Source: MED-G105 sp050331095 (GTDB taxonomy: Bacteria > Pseudomonadota > Alphaproteobacteria > Caulobacterales > Parvularculaceae). Taken from it: a DNA stretch of 64,000 nt. The stretch lies in the NCBI GenBank assembly GCA_050331095.1, contig JBHJHE010000008.1, positions 1 through 64,000 of the forward strand. The letters are read 5' to 3'. The position numbers and the translations under genes are program-made. The notes below the pieces were generated by a model. It searched no databases. It was not told the origin of the DNA and saw nothing but the letters and a program-made list of their open reading frames with translations. Below are positions 17,278-25,637 of this stretch, piece after piece (the first letter of the stretch is position 1; every line of letters starts with the position of its first letter).

Positions 17278-18786
17278 ATGTCAGAGGCAAAGTTGAGTAG
17301 CGCGCCCGAGTTCGCCGACCCTGCGCTGGCGGAGGCCGGACCGAACGACGACGTCGCCGGGGGAGCTCGGCTTCGCCGCCCGATTTCACGTGCGCTTTAC
17401 GGCGATTTGATCCAGTTCAGCGATTTCGCGCTCATCACCGCGGCGTCGATCGCCGTCGCCTACTTCTACCACCAAGCGACGATTATCGTGACGCTCGACT
17501 TTCTCCAGCAATACGCGGCGGCGGGGATCATCGGCGCGACGGGCCTCACCGCGCTCCTGCGCCGCGACGGCTACTATGATTTCGACGCCTTGATCTCTTC
17601 AAGCCGCGCGATGCGACCGGTGATCGCGCGTTGGGCGCTGATCATTCTTGGTCTGATCGCTTTCGCTTTTGCGTTGAAGGTCTCCGAAGCCTTCTCCCGT
17701 TTCTGGCTCTTCACCTGGGCCGGCGCATCAGCCGTAGCGCTCGTTTCGGCGCGCCTGGCCGCGGCGGCCTACCTGCGCCGGGCGGCGCGCGAAGGCGGCG
17801 TCTTCGACCGGCGCATCGCGGTCGTCGGCTTCGGCGAGGCGACGGAGCGCTTCGTCGACCAGGCGACGAACGTCGAACTTGCGATCTCGATCGTCGGCGT
17901 GTTCACCCCTGGCGGTCCGAAAGCGGACGAACCCGGCCGGCTGCCGACGGAGATTCTACGCGGCGACGTCGCCTCGCTTGAACGCGCGGCGCGTCGGGGC
18001 GACGTCGACGACGTTCTCATCGCCCTGCCGAACCACGACCGCGCGGAAATGACCACGCTGATCAACCGATTGTCCGACTTGCCCGTGTCGGTCGCGGTTC
18101 TCTCAAGCGCCCACTGGCTCGACCATCAGGGCGGCGAGGTGGTGCGCATCGCCGGCGCGCCGGCGATGACGCTTTACCGCCGCCCGCTCGAGGGCTGGGG
18201 CGGCGTCCTGAAAACCCTCGAAGACCGCATTCTCGGCGTCGTTTTGTTCGCGCTCGCCCTGCCGCTGATGGCGCTTTGCGCGCTAGCCTTGCGGATCCAG
18301 GGCTCGGGGCCGATTTTCTTCCGCCAGCAACGCCATGGCTTCAACCACGAAGTCTTCCGCATCTATAAGTTCCGCACCATGACGGTGGCGGAAGACGGGG
18401 CAGTGGTGCGCCAGGCGAGCGCCGGCGACGCGCGCGTCACCCCCGTCGGCGCGTTCCTGCGCAAGTGGAGCCTCGATGAGTTGCCCCAGCTCATCAACGT
18501 CCTGAAGGGCGAGATGTCGCTCGTCGGCCCGCGCCCCCACGCCCTCGCCCACAATCACGAGTACGCAAAAGCCATCGAGAATTATTCCGGGCGCCACAAG
18601 GTAAAGCCCGGCATCACCGGCTGGGCCCAGGTCAACGGCTACCGCGGCGAAACGTCAGAGACCGAGCAGATGGCGAACCGCGTCAAGTTCGACCTCGACT
18701 ACATCGACAACTGGTCACTATGGTTCGACGCTAAGATCCTTATCTTGACGATCGCGGCCGTTCTGTTCCCCAAAAACGCGCATTAA
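17278..18786 (+). CDS. Polyprenyl-phosphate sugar-1-phosphate transferase (WcaJ type)
   Basis: A 502-residue inner-membrane enzyme that starts exopolysaccharide synthesis by moving hexose-1-phosphate from a nucleotide sugar to undecaprenyl phosphate. The N-terminal part has four TM segments (about 45-170) and a CoA-binding-like domain (RRIAVVGFGEATERF). The C-terminal bacterial sugar transferase domain (about 310-502) shows GPIFFRQQRHGFNHEVFRIYKFRTM, RKWSLDELPQLINVLKGEMSLVGPRPH and KPGITGWAQVNGYRGET. It stands apart from the polysaccharide cluster at 34-44 kb but is a plausible priming enzyme for it. Confidence 0.92.
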   Translation: MSEAKLSSAPEFADPALAEAGPNDDVAGGARLRRPISRALYGDLIQFSDFALITAASIAVAYFYHQATIIVTLDFLQQYAAAGIIGATGLTALLRRDGYYDFDALISSSRAMRPVIARWALIILGLIAFAFALKVSEAFSRFWLFTWAGASAVALVSARLAAAAYLRRAAREGGVFDRRIAVVGFGEATERFVDQATNVELAISIVGVFTPGGPKADEPGRLPTEILRGDVASLERAARRGDVDDVLIALPNHDRAEMTTLINRLSDLPVSVAVLSSAHWLDHQGGEVVRIAGAPAMTLYRRPLEGWGGVLKTLEDRILGVVLFALALPLMALCALALRIQGSGPIFFRQQRHGFNHEVFRIYKFRTMTVAEDGAVVRQASAGDARVTPVGAFLRKWSLDELPQLINVLKGEMSLVGPRPHALAHNHEYAKAIENYSGRHKVKPGITGWAQVNGYRGETSETEQMANRVKFDLDYIDNWSLWFDAKILILTIAAVLFPKNAH

Positions 18787-18813
18787 CCGGAAACGCGCAT
18801 TAATCGGAAACGC
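18774..18813. repeat. 17-bp tandem duplication across the stop codon
   Basis: Unit 1 (18774-18790) and unit 2 (18791-18807) are AAACGCGCATTAAYCGG, differing at one base, followed by a partial third copy from 18808. The first copy contains the stop codon of the sugar-phosphate transferase gene. Confidence 0.85.
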
Positions 18814-18820
18814 GCGTAAA

Positions 18821-18846
18821 AAAGCCCGGCGCGACGGCCGGGCTTT
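18821..18846. terminator. Bidirectional intrinsic terminator
   Basis: A perfect 10-bp stem AAAGCCCGGC / GCCGGGCTTT with a 6-nt loop lies between two convergent genes. A-rich on the left and T-rich on the right, it can stop transcription from both sides. Confidence 0.85.
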
Positions 18847-18875
18847 CAACGTGTCAGCCTGGGCCAAAGCCCCGG

Positions 18876-19382
18876 TCAGGCGGCCTTCAGCTTGCTGAGC
18901 ACAAGCGAGGCGCGACTGGGCTTCGGCGTGGCGGCGTCGATCTCGACCCCGATGCGCGCGAACAGATCCGGCGCGACGATCGGCCCCTCCGAGCGGAAAA
19001 GCTGACGGCCAGCCTCGTCGAGATAGATGACCGCGAAGCCGCTCTCCGCGTCCATGGCGTGGCGCAGGAGCGCCGGATCAAGCCAGTCGATGACATCGCC
19101 GTTCCGGCGCGCGGGACTGTCGCCATAGAGTTCGATCACCGAGACGTCCTCGCGGATCAGCGTCGCAATCGCCGGCTTAAGGAGGCGGCGCTGGAGCTTG
19201 CACGCGGGATGGTTCGCGTCGGGACCGACGATGAACAGCGTGTTGCGGGGCGTGAAGCGCCGCAGGTCGTTCTCGCGAAACGGCGCAGGCAGGTCCGGCG
19301 TTTTCATTGGCCCGCGGGCGGAGACGGCGGCGGCGCCGCCAAACCCGAGGCAAGCGGCGAGGAAAAGAAACGTGAGGCTCAT
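18876..19382 (-). CDS. DUF4174-like periplasmic protein
   Basis: A 168-residue protein with a signal peptide (MSLTFLFLAACLGFGGAAAVSA). The following domain reads RRFTPRNTLFIVGPDANHPACKLQRRLL, then REDVSVIELYGD, and later FAVIYLDEAGRQLFRSEGPI. This pattern matches the DUF4174 thioredoxin-like family, which lacks the CxxC redox pair. Function is unknown. It is the last gene on the minus strand after the MFS transporter, 112 bp downstream, and may belong to the same operon. A lipoprotein alternative (the LAAC near residue 11) seems less likely because no lipobox spacing fits well. Confidence 0.6.
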   Translation of the reverse strand: MSLTFLFLAACLGFGGAAAVSARGPMKTPDLPAPFRENDLRRFTPRNTLFIVGPDANHPACKLQRRLLKPAIATLIREDVSVIELYGDSPARRNGDVIDWLDPALLRHAMDAESGFAVIYLDEAGRQLFRSEGPIVAPDLFARIGVEIDAATPKPSRASLVLSKLKAA

Positions 19383-19494
19383 TGCGGTTCGACCTTCACC
19401 ATGTTTGCGACCCTTCCGGCGCGAAGATCGGCGTATCCCTTTGTTCGCGCGCGCCGTTGCGGTTGCAGGAGGTATGCCACACGATTTCTAAAGG

Positions 19495-21015
19495 TTAATC
19501 GATCGCCCGTCCCGGTCCAGCGTTCCCGCCCGTCAGCGCCTCGTCGTAAAGCCGCTCGGGCAGCGATCCGTGTCGGCGCAGCATCACCCCGCCGACGGCG
19601 AGCATGCCGAAGCCGACGCCGGCGAAGGCGAGGCTCGGATCGACGCCCGTGCGCGTCACGAAGAGGATCGACAGCGAGCCCGGCAGAGCGAACGCGGCGT
19701 TGGCGAAGGCGCTCGCCGCCATGATCCGCGCGCGGACGGGACCCGGCGCCCGACGTTGGATCGCGGCCTGTAGCGGCGCCACGTAAACCCCCATCAAGGC
19801 CGAGGCCGCGACGAAGATGAGGACGATCGCGAGGCCGCCCCCGGTGCCGAAGAGCATCCCGAGCGTGAAGACCGGGTTCGCCGCTTCGTCGAAGCCGGGC
19901 GCGAGGTCGCCGACGCCGTCCGCGATGCCGCCATCGGCGACGAGAGGAGCGACCAGCGGCGCGAGCATCGTCACCACGCCCGCCGCCATCACCGCCGCCA
20001 CGGAATGGCCAAGACCGGAACGGCCCTTGGCGATGCCGGCGGCGGTGAGCGCGCCGACGCAAGCGCCGATGGCGAACAGGCCGTTGAGCGCGACGGCGAC
20101 AATGGGTTCGGCGTTCAGCGTCTCGCGAGCGAACAGGGGCGTGACCACGGTCACGGGGGTCGTCAGAAAATAGAACGCCGCGACGCCGAGAAGCGGCGGC
20201 AGGACGCCCCGGGCGCGGGTCACATAGCCGAAGGCCTTCCCGATCTGGCGCGGGGCGTTCCAGTCGAGCCGCAGGCCGGGCTCGTTGGCGGCCGCGAAAG
20301 GCGTCAGCCGTGCGGCGGCGTAGCCGATGGCGGCGGCGGCGACCAGTGCAAGCGCGACGTAGCCGCCGCCGCCTTCAAGCACGATCAGATAACCGCCGAC
20401 GGCGTAGCCCAAAAGTATGAACGTAAAGAGCCCGGCGTTGCAGATCCCGTTTCCGCGCACGAGTTCGTCCGTCGCCAGATATTTCGGCATGGCGCCGATG
20501 CGCACCGGCGAGAAGAACGCGGACTGCGCCCCCATGGCGAAGAGCGACGCGACGCAGAGCCAGCCGAGCCCGAGCGCATAAGAGGCGCCGGCGACCGCCA
20601 TCAGCGCCAGTTCGACGACTTTCGTACGCCGAAACATGAGCGAGGTTTCGTACTTGTCGGCGAGCTGGCCGGATACCGTGGAGAAGATCAGGATCGCCGC
20701 CGGAAGGAGCGCGCCGATGACGGGCATGGCGTCGTCCGGGTTGGCGACGCCGGGCAACGCGATCGCGCCGTAGGGCACGCCGATGAGCAGCGCCTGGCGC
20801 AACACGTTGTCGGCGAAGGTGCCGAAGGACAGCGCCGTCCACAGTGGCAGGAACCGGCGCTGGAGAAAAAGCGGCCGCGGGTTCGCCGGCGCCGCCGCCC
20901 GCGCCGCGTCGACCGCGGCGGGCCCGGCTTCGCCCGACCCTTCCACGCCCGACCCAGCCGCACCCGACCCTGCCGTGCTTCGCGCTTCGACCGTCCCCAT
21001 CTCCCCCGTCGACAT
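19495..21015 (-). CDS. MFS transporter, LplT (lysophospholipid) type
   Basis: A 506-residue major facilitator with 12 predicted TM helices after a roughly 45-residue low-complexity start. The segments FADNVLRQALLIGVPYGAI, ILIFSTVSGQLADKYETSLMFRRTKVVE and AFFSPVRIGAMPKYLATDELVRGNGI resemble LplT, which flips lysophospholipids across the inner membrane for re-acylation. The gene follows a PlsC-type acyltransferase by 6 bp, like the E. coli lplT-aas pairing, which supports the assignment. The second half is more divergent, with a long alanine/glycine-rich central loop. The substrate is inferred, not shown. Confidence 0.8.
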   Translation of the reverse strand: MSTGEMGTVEARSTAGSGAAGSGVEGSGEAGPAAVDAARAAAPANPRPLFLQRRFLPLWTALSFGTFADNVLRQALLIGVPYGAIALPGVANPDDAMPVIGALLPAAILIFSTVSGQLADKYETSLMFRRTKVVELALMAVAGASYALGLGWLCVASLFAMGAQSAFFSPVRIGAMPKYLATDELVRGNGICNAGLFTFILLGYAVGGYLIVLEGGGGYVALALVAAAAIGYAAARLTPFAAANEPGLRLDWNAPRQIGKAFGYVTRARGVLPPLLGVAAFYFLTTPVTVVTPLFARETLNAEPIVAVALNGLFAIGACVGALTAAGIAKGRSGLGHSVAAVMAAGVVTMLAPLVAPLVADGGIADGVGDLAPGFDEAANPVFTLGMLFGTGGGLAIVLIFVAASALMGVYVAPLQAAIQRRAPGPVRARIMAASAFANAAFALPGSLSILFVTRTGVDPSLAFAGVGFGMLAVGGVMLRRHGSLPERLYDEALTGGNAGPGRAID

Positions 21016-21021
21016 CGCTCC

Positions 21022-21801
21022 CTACCCTTGCGCGGCGCGCTTAGGCGCCGGATCCGGCAACGGATCGTTGCGCACCAACGCGGTCGGATCCGCCTCGGCG
21101 ACAAGTTCGTTCGTACGCGTCTCGATCGCGCGTTCGAGATCGGTCATGAACGCCTCCTTCGCCAAACCGGGCGGGATCGGCGGCAGAAACTCGACGACGG
21201 CGACCCCCGGCTTCAGTGACCACGACGCCTGGGGCCAGAAAAGGCCAAGATTGGTCGCCACGGGCGCCGCCGCGCAGCCATAGGCCGCGTAGATATGGAA
21301 TACGCCACGGCGATAGCGATGTCGCCTCCCCGCGGGCGAAAGATGGCCTTCGGGGTAAATCAGGACGCTGCGGTTCTCCGCGCGCGCTTTGACGAGCTGC
21401 GCGTCGACCCGCCGGGCCCGGGCGTACGCCCCGCCGCAATTGTCGACGATGATCGCGCCGAGCTTGCGCAAGATGCCGCCGACGAGCGGGAACTTCTCCA
21501 GATGGTCGCCGACGACGAAGGCGAGGTCGTAGAACTGGGCGAACATGACGACGCCGTCGCCCCAGCTCTGGTGTTTCGCCGCGATAACGCAGGGCCCAGC
21601 TGGCAGGTTCTCGCGGCCGCGGACTTCGATGCGGATACCGGCGAGGACGCGCATCCAGAACGTCACGACGCGGGTGTACAGAAGGATCCACAAGGTCAGC
21701 GGCTTGCGGCTAGGCGCCAGCAGAAGCGGCGTGGCGGTCAGGGCGAAAAAAACCGACGTCGCCCAGTAAGCGGCGCGGAAGGCGAGGCTTCTCATCGTCA
21801 T
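21022..21801 (-). CDS. 1-acylglycerol-3-phosphate acyltransferase family protein (PlsC-like)
   Basis: A 259-residue membrane-associated acyltransferase. After one N-terminal hydrophobic helix it has the catalytic HX4D motif HQSWGD (His77, Asp82). The phosphate-binding motif reads YPEGHLSPAGRRH, with His in place of the usual Thr. Such enzymes acylate lysophosphatidic acid or related lysophospholipids. It sits between the TetR regulator (26 bp upstream) and the LplT-like transporter (6 bp downstream), suggesting a lysophospholipid uptake and re-acylation unit rather than the housekeeping PlsC. Confidence 0.87.
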   Translation of the reverse strand: MTMRSLAFRAAYWATSVFFALTATPLLLAPSRKPLTLWILLYTRVVTFWMRVLAGIRIEVRGRENLPAGPCVIAAKHQSWGDGVVMFAQFYDLAFVVGDHLEKFPLVGGILRKLGAIIVDNCGGAYARARRVDAQLVKARAENRSVLIYPEGHLSPAGRRHRYRRGVFHIYAAYGCAAAPVATNLGLFWPQASWSLKPGVAVVEFLPPIPPGLAKEAFMTDLERAIETRTNELVAEADPTALVRNDPLPDPAPKRAAQG

Positions 21802-21827
21802 GTCGAATTCGAGGCGTGGGCGTTCGT

Positions 21828-22565
21828 TCAGGCGGACGACGAGCCGGCGGCGGCGCCGGATCCCTCGCCCGGTTCGTCGCCCCGTTCGGCCCCAAGTCCG
21901 CCGCCGGCGCGCAACACGGCGACGACCCCGCGCTCGAGCCGCTCGCGATATGCGGCCATGGGCTCGGCGAGGATGCCGTAGGCTTTGTGAAGGGCAGCCT
22001 GCAGGACGACGCCGAGTGCCATCGCCGCAACGAGGCGCGCATCGCCCGCGGGCGCGTCCCCGCGCGCCATGCCGCGCGCGACGAGCGCTTCGGCCGCCGA
22101 GACAGGATTGCGCGGATCGTGTCGGCGCGGAACGAAGTGGTGCGTGTAAAGAAGATGGTAGCGGAAGAGGGTCCAGTCCGCGTCGGCGAAGGCCGTGAGC
22201 GAGGCGACGATCGCGCGCGCCTGATCGTCAACGCCCTCGGCGGCCTCTCCGGCCTCCTCGATCATGTCGGCGAGCCGATTGTGGACGGAGAAAAACGCGC
22301 TCTCGGCGATCTCGTCCTTGCTCTTGAAGTGGCGGTAAAGCGTGCCTTCGGCGACGCCGGCCGCGGCGGCGATCTCGCGGGTGGTCGCAGCGTCGACGCC
22401 GCGTTCGACGAAGAGCGACACCGCCGCGCGCTCGATCCGCGCCTTCGTGGAGCCATCGGCCGCGGTGATCCCGCGGGCGTCGGCGGGCGGACGCCCGCGA
22501 CGACGCCCGTCGCCTGATTTCGTCTCATTGGTTTGGTCAGCGTCGTCAGCGGCGGCGATCTTCAT
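21828..22565 (-). CDS. TetR/AcrR family regulator of the acyltransferase operon
   Basis: A 245-residue repressor with an N-terminal basic GRRRGRPP segment, an HTH domain (about residues 40-90: FVERGVDAATTREIAAAAGVAEGTLYRHFKSKDEI) and a C-terminal ligand-binding domain with YHLLYTHHFVPRRHDPRNPVSAAEAL. The chosen ATG at 22565 has the ribosome site GGAGGGAGAG just before it. The same frame stays open to another ATG at 22967 with an even better ribosome site, giving a possible 379-residue form. The first gene of an apparent operon with plsC and the LplT-like gene, it is likely autoregulated from the palindromes at 23025-23082. Confidence 0.83.
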   Translation of the reverse strand: MKIAAADDADQTNETKSGDGRRRGRPPADARGITAADGSTKARIERAAVSLFVERGVDAATTREIAAAAGVAEGTLYRHFKSKDEIAESAFFSVHNRLADMIEEAGEAAEGVDDQARAIVASLTAFADADWTLFRYHLLYTHHFVPRRHDPRNPVSAAEALVARGMARGDAPAGDARLVAAMALGVVLQAALHKAYGILAEPMAAYRERLERGVVAVLRAGGGLGAERGDEPGEGSGAAAGSSSA

Positions 22566-22967
22566 CTCTCCCTCCCCAGCCAGCGCGCCGTCGCGCGGCG
22601 ACGCGGCCCTTTGACGTTGCGGCGACGCATCGAATTGGGCGCGCCCACGCCGAGCGGTCTCTCCCTGACTGCGGTCTCCCCGAGCGACGCCGCCGCCGAC
22701 GGGCTCATCGTTCAGGCGTCCCCCAACGCCCAATCCCGTCCGTCCTATCGCGCCCGGACGCGCAGAAAAGCGCGACGAGTGAGCTTGGACGGTTTCGGCG
22801 GCGGTCGTCGCGCGGCGTCTCGACCCATCGGCCCCCCGGACAGCCGTCTCCCCAGCGGCTGCCGCTTCCGTGGCCGCGTCCGACGACGCGCGGCCGGTCC
22901 GGGGCGAGGACCCGGTCGCGGCGTCGGCGCAGCCTGTGGCGGCCTTCATGTAAGTTTCGACGGTCAT
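22566..22967 (-). other. In-frame upstream extension of the TetR gene, separate translation start
   Basis: 134 codons without stop lead from ATG 22967 into the TetR gene. The ATG follows AAAGGAGG with a 5-nt spacer, a near-perfect ribosome site. The encoded stretch starts MTVETYMKAATGC and is then rich in Ala, Arg, Gly, Ser and Thr with no recognisable domain. It could be a disordered extension of the regulator, or the remnant of a small separate gene fused by loss of its stop codon. Confidence 0.4.
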
Positions 22968-23024
22968 AGACGCCTCCTTTCGCAGTCAACGCCGTCGCGT
23001 CTCCCCAGCGACGGCCCGCTCAGC

Positions 23025-23082
23025 GTGAGCGCTCACTCACTACACACGGGCGAGAATCGAAAGTCAAGCGAGCGCTCACTCA
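23025..23082. promoter_or_regulatory. Paired palindromic TetR operators
   Basis: Site 1 is the perfect 12-bp palindrome GTGAGCGCTCAC (23025-23036). Site 2 contains GAGCGCTC (23070-23077). Both share GAGCGCTCACTCA, in direct repeat 43 bp apart. This resembles TetR-type operators of the TGAGTGAGCGCTCACTCA kind. The sites lie 58-115 bp upstream of the 22967 start on the minus strand. Confidence 0.65.
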
Positions 23083-23358
23083 TTTTTTGAGATTTGTGAA
23101 CCATTCGCCTGCTGACGGCGTTATTTCGTTGGAATAACAGCGGGATGGCGCGTCGATTGCGCGCCGGCGAACAAGGTTAAATTCTGGAAATGCGCGGCCG
23201 CGATGGTTGCGTCGTTAGCGGCTCATGGCCCATCGCCGTCGCTTGGCGCGCCGAGCGGCGACGACGCTTCGAAACCGGCCCGACGGTCCGGCGGCCGCTT
23301 TAAGTTGCGCCCTTTGACCAGAGCCTGCGCCGACGCCTACGCAGTAGAGAAGACGCAT
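23083..23358. other. Divergent intergenic region with AT-rich patch
   Basis: This stretch separates the TetR operators from the retropepsin gene. It holds a small inverted repeat (GTTATT / AATAAC, 23120-23125 and 23133-23138) and an AT-rich patch near 23175-23190 that could be part of the plus-strand promoter. I see no gene here. An in-frame start for the protease exists at 23203, but that part reads as non-coding. Confidence 0.5.
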
Positions 23359-24042
23359 ATGACGACCGAGACGACGGACTTCGAACCCAAAATTTCGCAG
23401 ACGATCGCGGCGTTCGCCCGCGCCCTCCTTGCGCTCTTCGTCTGCGGCGCGCTTTTGACCGCGAGCCCTGCGGCGGCGGCCGACGACGACAAGACGGCGG
23501 CCGCGCCGGAAGCAGGCGACGGCGACAAGAACGACGACCCGCCGAAGAAAAAGAAAAGACGCAAGAAAACGAGCCGTGGCGACCCGATCATCCTCGGATA
23601 TCTGGAGAACGTTTATCTCGGCAATCTGAAGCTCTCGATGAAAGGCAAGCTCGACACCGGGGCCGACACGACGTCGGTCTTCGCGCGCGACGTTGAGATC
23701 TACAAGAAAGGCAAGCGCGACAATTGGGTCCGCTTCCGCCTCATCGGCAAGGACGGCCGCACGGTGAATTACGACCAGAACGTCATCCGCTTCGTGCGCA
23801 TCAAGACGAAAACCGGCGGCAACATCCGCCGCCCGGTCATTCATCTGCCCCTTTGCGTCGGCGGGCGGACGGGCCTTGCGGAAATCAACCTCGCCGATCG
23901 CTCGGAGTTCAATTACGACGTCCTCATCGGCCGGGAGTTCCTGGCCCATCGGGTGGTCGTCGATTCGAGCCGCACCTACTCGGCGACCGAGCCGTGCGAA
24001 GAAGAAGAAGACGAGGACGAGGAGGTCGACGAGACGGCATGA
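23359..24042 (+). CDS. Retropepsin-like aspartic protease (pfam Zn_protease/RimK-associated type)
   Basis: A 227-residue protein with a hydrophobic signal/anchor (ALLALFVCGALLTASPAAA, about 22-40), a charged linker with a Lys/Arg-rich patch (PPKKKKRRKK) and a single-lobe aspartic protease domain. The catalytic motif is LDTGADTTS (Asp99), followed by the family segments NVIRFVRIKTKTGG and NYDVLIGREFLAHRVVVDSS. Family members were once called ATP-dependent zinc proteases but carry a retropepsin-type D-T-G-A. The tail is very acidic (EEEEDEDEEVDE). Its stop overlaps the next gene's ATG (ATGA), so translation is coupled. Likely periplasmic. Confidence 0.85.
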   Translation: MTTETTDFEPKISQTIAAFARALLALFVCGALLTASPAAAADDDKTAAAPEAGDGDKNDDPPKKKKRRKKTSRGDPIILGYLENVYLGNLKLSMKGKLDTGADTTSVFARDVEIYKKGKRDNWVRFRLIGKDGRTVNYDQNVIRFVRIKTKTGGNIRRPVIHLPLCVGGRTGLAEINLADRSEFNYDVLIGREFLAHRVVVDSSRTYSATEPCEEEEDEDEEVDETA

Positions 24043-25637
24043 CGTCCAGCTTCCGCCACGCCGTCGTTCTCGCCGCGCTCCTCATCGGGGCGGGCTTCAG
24101 CGTCTTCTTCTACAAGACCGGGACGCTCGGCTATCCGATCGCCCCCGGCGGCACGGCGGATCTCTGGAACGTCGAGATCTTCCTCCAGTTCGAAGGCCGC
24201 GACGAGCCGGCGCGCCTCGAAGCCTTCATCCCCACGGGCAGCGCCAATCGAGAAGTCAGTGGCGAGGCGTTCTACAACGGCGCCTTCGGCCTCAATCTCG
24301 AGGACGACCCGGCGATCTCGCAACAAACCGGCGCCCGCAACCGGCGCGCGGTCTGGACCTACCGCTTCCCGAGCAATCGCAAGGCGCTGCGCTACGCCGC
24401 GAAGACCGTCGGCGAGGATTGGGAGACGCCGCTCCCCAACGCCTTCCGCACTCTGAAGACCGGCGTCGAGCCGTTCGAGGCGGACACGGTGAAGCGCCAG
24501 GCCTTCATCGTCTGGGTCAGCGAACTGCGCCGACGCTCCGCCGACGATTCAAGTTTCGCAAGCCTCGCCCTTAAGGACATTTTCGAGACCGCGACGCCGG
24601 GCGAAAGCGAAGAGGGCGCGCGCGGCCGATCGCCCGCGCGAGGCGCCGACGAGCTTCCGGTGTTGCTGCGGGACCTGCCGGAGCGCGTCGCCGGGCTCGA
24701 ACTGGCGCGGCGGACCTTGAACAGCGAGGGCATCCCGGCGCGCATCGCCAACGGCGTCTTCCTCGTCGACGGCCTTCGACGCGCTGACGTTCAGCACTGG
24801 CTCGAATACCACGCGGACGGACGGGACTACCGCTACTTTCCGAGCGGCGAACCGAACGGCTTTTTGACGATCTGGCATGGCCCCGCGCCGTTCGTCGACG
24901 CGACGGGCGTCGACGATCTCGACGTTCAGGTCTCGATGACCGCCCAAAAGCGCGCCGCCTCCGCCCTCGCCTCGCAAGCCGGGCGCGAACACAGCTGGGT
25001 CGCGCAGGCCTTCAGCTTCGACGCCCTGCCCCTGACGACGCAGCTCGTCTACCAGGTGCTGGTGACGATCCCCGTCGGCGTCATGATCCTTGTCTTCCTG
25101 CGCCAGTTCGTCGGCGTTAAGACGCTCGGCACGTTCATGCCCGTGCTCATCGGCATCGCCTTCCGCGAGACGGCGCTCCTTAACGGCATTTTACTCTTCA
25201 GCCTGTTGATCAGCCTGGGACTCGCGCTCAGATTCTATCTTGAGAGGTTGCAGCTTCTGCTGGTGCCGCGTCTGGCCGTCGTGTTGATCTTCATCGTCAT
25301 CGTGATGGCGGGCGTGACCATCGCGATGACGGACGCCAATCAATCGATCGGCCTGTCGATTTCGCTCTTCCCGATGGTGATCATCGCCATGACGATCGAG
25401 CGGATGTCGATCCTTTGGGAGGAAACTTCCGCAGGCGAAGCGATCCGCCACGGCCTTGGCAGCCTCTTCGTCGCGAGCGTCACCTATCTCGCGATGACGA
25501 ACGAACGAATTGAGTATGTGTTCTACACGTTTCCGGAGTTGCTGTTGCCCACCATGGCCGTGTGCTTGCTGATGGGGCGTTACACCGGGCTGCGGTTGAG
25601 CGAAATCTGGCGCTTCCGCGCCCTTGCGAGGGCCTAA
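24039..25637 (+). CDS. Inactive transglutaminase fused to seven-TM domain
   Basis: A 532-residue membrane protein: one N-terminal TM helix (about 8-25), a periplasmic domain of about 300 residues with transglutaminase-like segments (LPVLLRDLPERVAGLELARRTL, VQHWLEYHADG), then seven TM helices (about 340-525) with LRQFVGVKTLGTFMPVLIGIAFRET. It matches the family annotated as inactive transglutaminase with C-terminal 7TM (UUP1). It overlaps both neighbours (ATGA upstream, TAATG downstream), so the three proteins are probably made in fixed ratio and may work as a complex. The biochemical role is unknown. Confidence 0.85.
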   Translation: MTSSFRHAVVLAALLIGAGFSVFFYKTGTLGYPIAPGGTADLWNVEIFLQFEGRDEPARLEAFIPTGSANREVSGEAFYNGAFGLNLEDDPAISQQTGARNRRAVWTYRFPSNRKALRYAAKTVGEDWETPLPNAFRTLKTGVEPFEADTVKRQAFIVWVSELRRRSADDSSFASLALKDIFETATPGESEEGARGRSPARGADELPVLLRDLPERVAGLELARRTLNSEGIPARIANGVFLVDGLRRADVQHWLEYHADGRDYRYFPSGEPNGFLTIWHGPAPFVDATGVDDLDVQVSMTAQKRAASALASQAGREHSWVAQAFSFDALPLTTQLVYQVLVTIPVGVMILVFLRQFVGVKTLGTFMPVLIGIAFRETALLNGILLFSLLISLGLALRFYLERLQLLLVPRLAVVLIFIVIVMAGVTIAMTDANQSIGLSISLFPMVIIAMTIERMSILWEETSAGEAIRHGLGSLFVASVTYLAMTNERIEYVFYTFPELLLPTMAVCLLMGRYTGLRLSEIWRFRALARA

